Positions 43,901-45,198 of a stretch of DNA of 45,198 bases are shown piece after piece (position 1 is the first letter of the stretch; the number at the start of each line of letters is the position of its first letter). The DNA is taken from positions 1 to 45,198 of the forward strand of contig CALAMO010000053.1 in the NCBI GenBank assembly GCA_937925855.1, in the 5' to 3' direction. Under the pieces are notes generated by a model. The model was given only the letters and a program-made list of their open reading frames with translations, made no database searches and had not been told where the DNA came from. The position numbers and the translations under genes were made by a program. Source of the DNA: an uncultured Thiotrichaceae bacterium. GTDB taxonomy: Bacteria; Pseudomonadota; Gammaproteobacteria; Thiotrichales; Thiotrichaceae.

Positions 43901-44197
43901 ATGAGTAGTGACAACGGCTTACCTGCGATTCACCCCGGCGTATTTCTTGAGGAAATTATCGAAGACCTCAGTATCAGTCAGGCGCAATTTGCAAAAGCGC
44001 TGCGTGTATCGCCTATGCGAATCTCTCACATTATCAACGGTAGCAGGCCGGTAGGTGCTGATATGGCCTTACGTTTAGGCCGTGCGCTGCAACAATCTCC
44101 CCGGTACTGGCTAAACCTACAGGCAGATTTTGATATTAAGACCACTGAACGCGAAACCGGCGAAGAACTAGCGGAAGTAAAGCCCATAGCCGCATGA
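43901..44197 (+). CDS. higA: HigA-type antitoxin (XRE HTH)
   Basis: 98 residues. The HTH block is PAIHPGVFLEEIIEDLSISQ, AQFAKALRVSPMRISHIING and SRPVGADMALRLGRALQQSP, then RYWLNLQADFDI, the VapI/HigA signature. It neutralises HigB and normally represses its own promoter, for which the dyad at 43585-43599 is the candidate. The C-terminal tail (TTERETGEELAEVKPIA) is short and disordered. Confidence 0.94.
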   Translation: MSSDNGLPAIHPGVFLEEIIEDLSISQAQFAKALRVSPMRISHIINGSRPVGADMALRLGRALQQSPRYWLNLQADFDIKTTERETGEELAEVKPIAA

Positions 44198-44606
44198 TTC
44201 CCAGCCTTTCCCCGTCAAGGCTGGCTATGCTGTCCACCAGCCTGAAACCCTGCGCCACTGGATATTAAATTATCCAATCTCTCAGCCCCAGCCAATCCAA
44301 AGCAGCATAGACACCCGTAGGGTTTAGCCTTGTGACCCCGGTAGTGATCCGCAACCAGCGGGCGCGGCTGCACAATCCCTCACACGCCCATCAATCCCGC
44401 TTCTATACCCTTGTACGCGGGTTGCAGTGCCGTAGAAGCTGCAACCCTTGCCCCGTGGCGAACGTTCCCGAAGGGTTAAGCAAAAGTTACAAAATAGTCA
44501 AATTTAACACCGGCACCTCCCAAGTGTATGACAGGTACCAGTACATAAGACAGTCTAGAACACCTCCTGCATCATACCTTTAATTTCAATGCATAAGGTT
44601 ATGAAC
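44198..44606. other. 409-bp non-coding stretch with repeat copy B
   Basis: No convincing coding region. It carries repeat copy B (44393-44477), separately listed. The rest has no clear promoter or terminator. Short frames here (44332-44583) have no family features. It separates HigBA from the capsid fragment. Confidence 0.55.
44393..44477. repeat. Island direct repeat, copy B, with two hairpins
   Basis: The ends match copy A (AATCCCGCTTCTATA; CTTGCCCCGTGGCGAACGTT). The central insert holds GGGTTGCAG (44419-44427) paired with CTGCAACCC (44439-44447). The outer part pairs AACCCTT (44443-44449) with AAGGGTT (44471-44477) around a 21-nt loop. GAACGTTC inside is also palindromic. The two stems share bases, so they could switch. 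Confidence 0.65.
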
Positions 44607-45082
44607 ATGCGCAATAAAACAAGACAACTAGCCACCGCTTATTTCAACAGCGTCGCAGTATCGAACGGCTACAGCAGTTATGCTGCCGTCAGAAATGAAA
44701 AATCAATTACACCCCGGAACGTCAACAAAAGATGTTTGAATCCATGGGTGAACAATCTGACTTTCTCAGGCAAATTAATAACATTCCCGTTAACGCACAA
44801 GTCGGACAGCGTGTCGGACTGGGCATTAATCGACCTATCGCCAGCCGTACCAACACCGAAGAAGGCGAGCGCAAGACACAGTATGTTGGTGATATGAGTG
44901 GAGATGAATACCACGCCAAGCAGACTAATTTTGATACGCACTTAACTTACAGGCTGCTAGATTCATGGGCGCATGTCGGTAATTTTGGTATGCATTACAT
45001 CAGCCAGGTATTAAAGCAGGTCGCCCGTGATCAGCTAATGATTGGCTGGAATGGCGAGACCGCAGCTCCTGTTCTGGTCTAA
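44607..45082 (+). pseudogene. P2-like major capsid protein (GpN-type), frameshifted and truncated
   Basis: The reading begins MRNKTRQLATAYFNSVAVSN in one frame and continues in another as YTPERQQKMFESMGEQSDFL, RQINNIPVNAQVGQRVGLGI, NRPIASRTNTEEGERKTQYV, YEHAK-like KQTNFDTHLTYRLLDSWAHV and MIGWNGETAAP. This is the N-terminal third of the P2 GpN family. A single missing A in the A-run at 44698-44702 explains the shift. The match stops at about 45070, where the IS begins, and the frame ends at TAA 45080-45082. It is a prophage remnant; no scaffold or portal gene lies upstream. Confidence 0.85.
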
Positions 45083-45198
45083 TGGAACCTGACACATCGA
45101 AATAGGATAATGTGATTATCAATCGAGGTGTCTATGAGCAAGAAACGACAGTACAAAAGTTACAGCCCGGAGTTTAAGGAAGAAGCCATCGCCCTGGT
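45083..45198 (+). mobile_element. IS3-family insertion sequence, left end (cut by window)
   Basis: The element's left part lies here, beginning near or slightly before 45083 (TGGAACCTGACACATCG region); its exact end and the target duplication cannot be fixed without the other side. It interrupts the P2-like capsid gene. Confidence 0.7.
45133..45198 (+). CDS. IS3-family transposase OrfA, N-terminus only (cut by window edge)
   Basis: The visible 22 residues read MSKKRQYKSYSPEFKEEAIA then LV. This is the typical OrfA beginning of IS3-group transposases (KK/RxYSPEFKxEAVALV), the helix-turn-helix end that binds the terminal repeats. GAGG lies 5 nt before the ATG. The remainder is beyond the window. 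Confidence 0.85.

Noticed and set aside
42763-44480. Integron gene cassettes with attC sites
   Set aside because: A GTTAAGC match at the end of repeat B fits GTTRRRY, but no RYYYAAC partner in the right place exists in either copy, and repeat A has GTTCGCT. No integrase is in the window.
44332-44583. 83-residue plus-strand frame over repeat B
   Set aside because: It runs through the hairpin repeat and has no coding character or ribosome site.

Overview
The window looks like chromosomal DNA of a free-living gammaproteobacterium outside the Enterobacterales. The evidence is the hemC-hemD-hemX-hemY operon, a RelA-type (not only SpoT-type) alarmone synthase, ubiA, a Pseudomonas-like short malic enzyme, a WrbA-type flavodoxin followed by a DUF2069 gene, a FimV-like protein, GspC and a symporter-fused hybrid histidine kinase. 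I cannot place it to genus from sequence reading alone.

Layout. 1-5.3 kb holds housekeeping genes: a cut cobO/btuR start, dusC, folE, an exonuclease/GIY-YIG fusion nuclease, a CpdA-like phosphodiesterase and a TatD-family hydrolase. 5.3-12 kb is a seven-gene minus-strand cluster. In transcription order it encodes a TPR/FimV-tail-like protein, a degenerate receiver-like protein, a small GTPase, a winged-helix-like protein, a Roadblock/LC7 protein, a LysM/coiled-coil FimV-like envelope protein and an OmpA-type peptidoglycan-binding protein. Across a 343-bp structured intergenic region with nested inverted repeats, a membrane-anchored coiled-coil protein and a bactofilin are transcribed the other way. 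This is the most interesting part of the window. It combines a Roadblock/GTPase switch resembling MglAB or actinobacterial conservons with envelope-anchored polar or cytoskeletal proteins.

13-41 kb is mostly core metabolism: ubiA, a SIMPL-domain protein, rpmE2 with a clear terminator, malic enzyme, the hem operon, wrbA-like, a secreted reprolysin-type metalloprotease with a GlyGly-CTERM-like tail, a HAD hydrolase, relA, an orphan gspC, a UDP-glucuronate epimerase, purC divergent from purE-purK, a YbxB-like methyltransferase, a LacI-family regulator, ytoQ, a LysE-type exporter, a lipoprotein metallo-hydrolase, a 1204-residue SSS-PAS-HK-REC kinase and a proC-like reductase directly upstream of it.

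41.4-45.2 kb is an accessory island. It holds an AT-rich ATP-grasp (D-Ala-D-Ala ligase-like) gene, a degraded small ORF, a ProQ/FinO-type RNA-binding protein that may start on a non-AUG codon, and a HigBA/GraTA toxin-antitoxin pair. ProQ and HigBA are bracketed by two related direct repeats. The island ends with a P2-like major capsid gene broken by a one-base frameshift and cut by an IS3-family element that runs off the right edge. No rRNA, tRNA or CRISPR array was seen.
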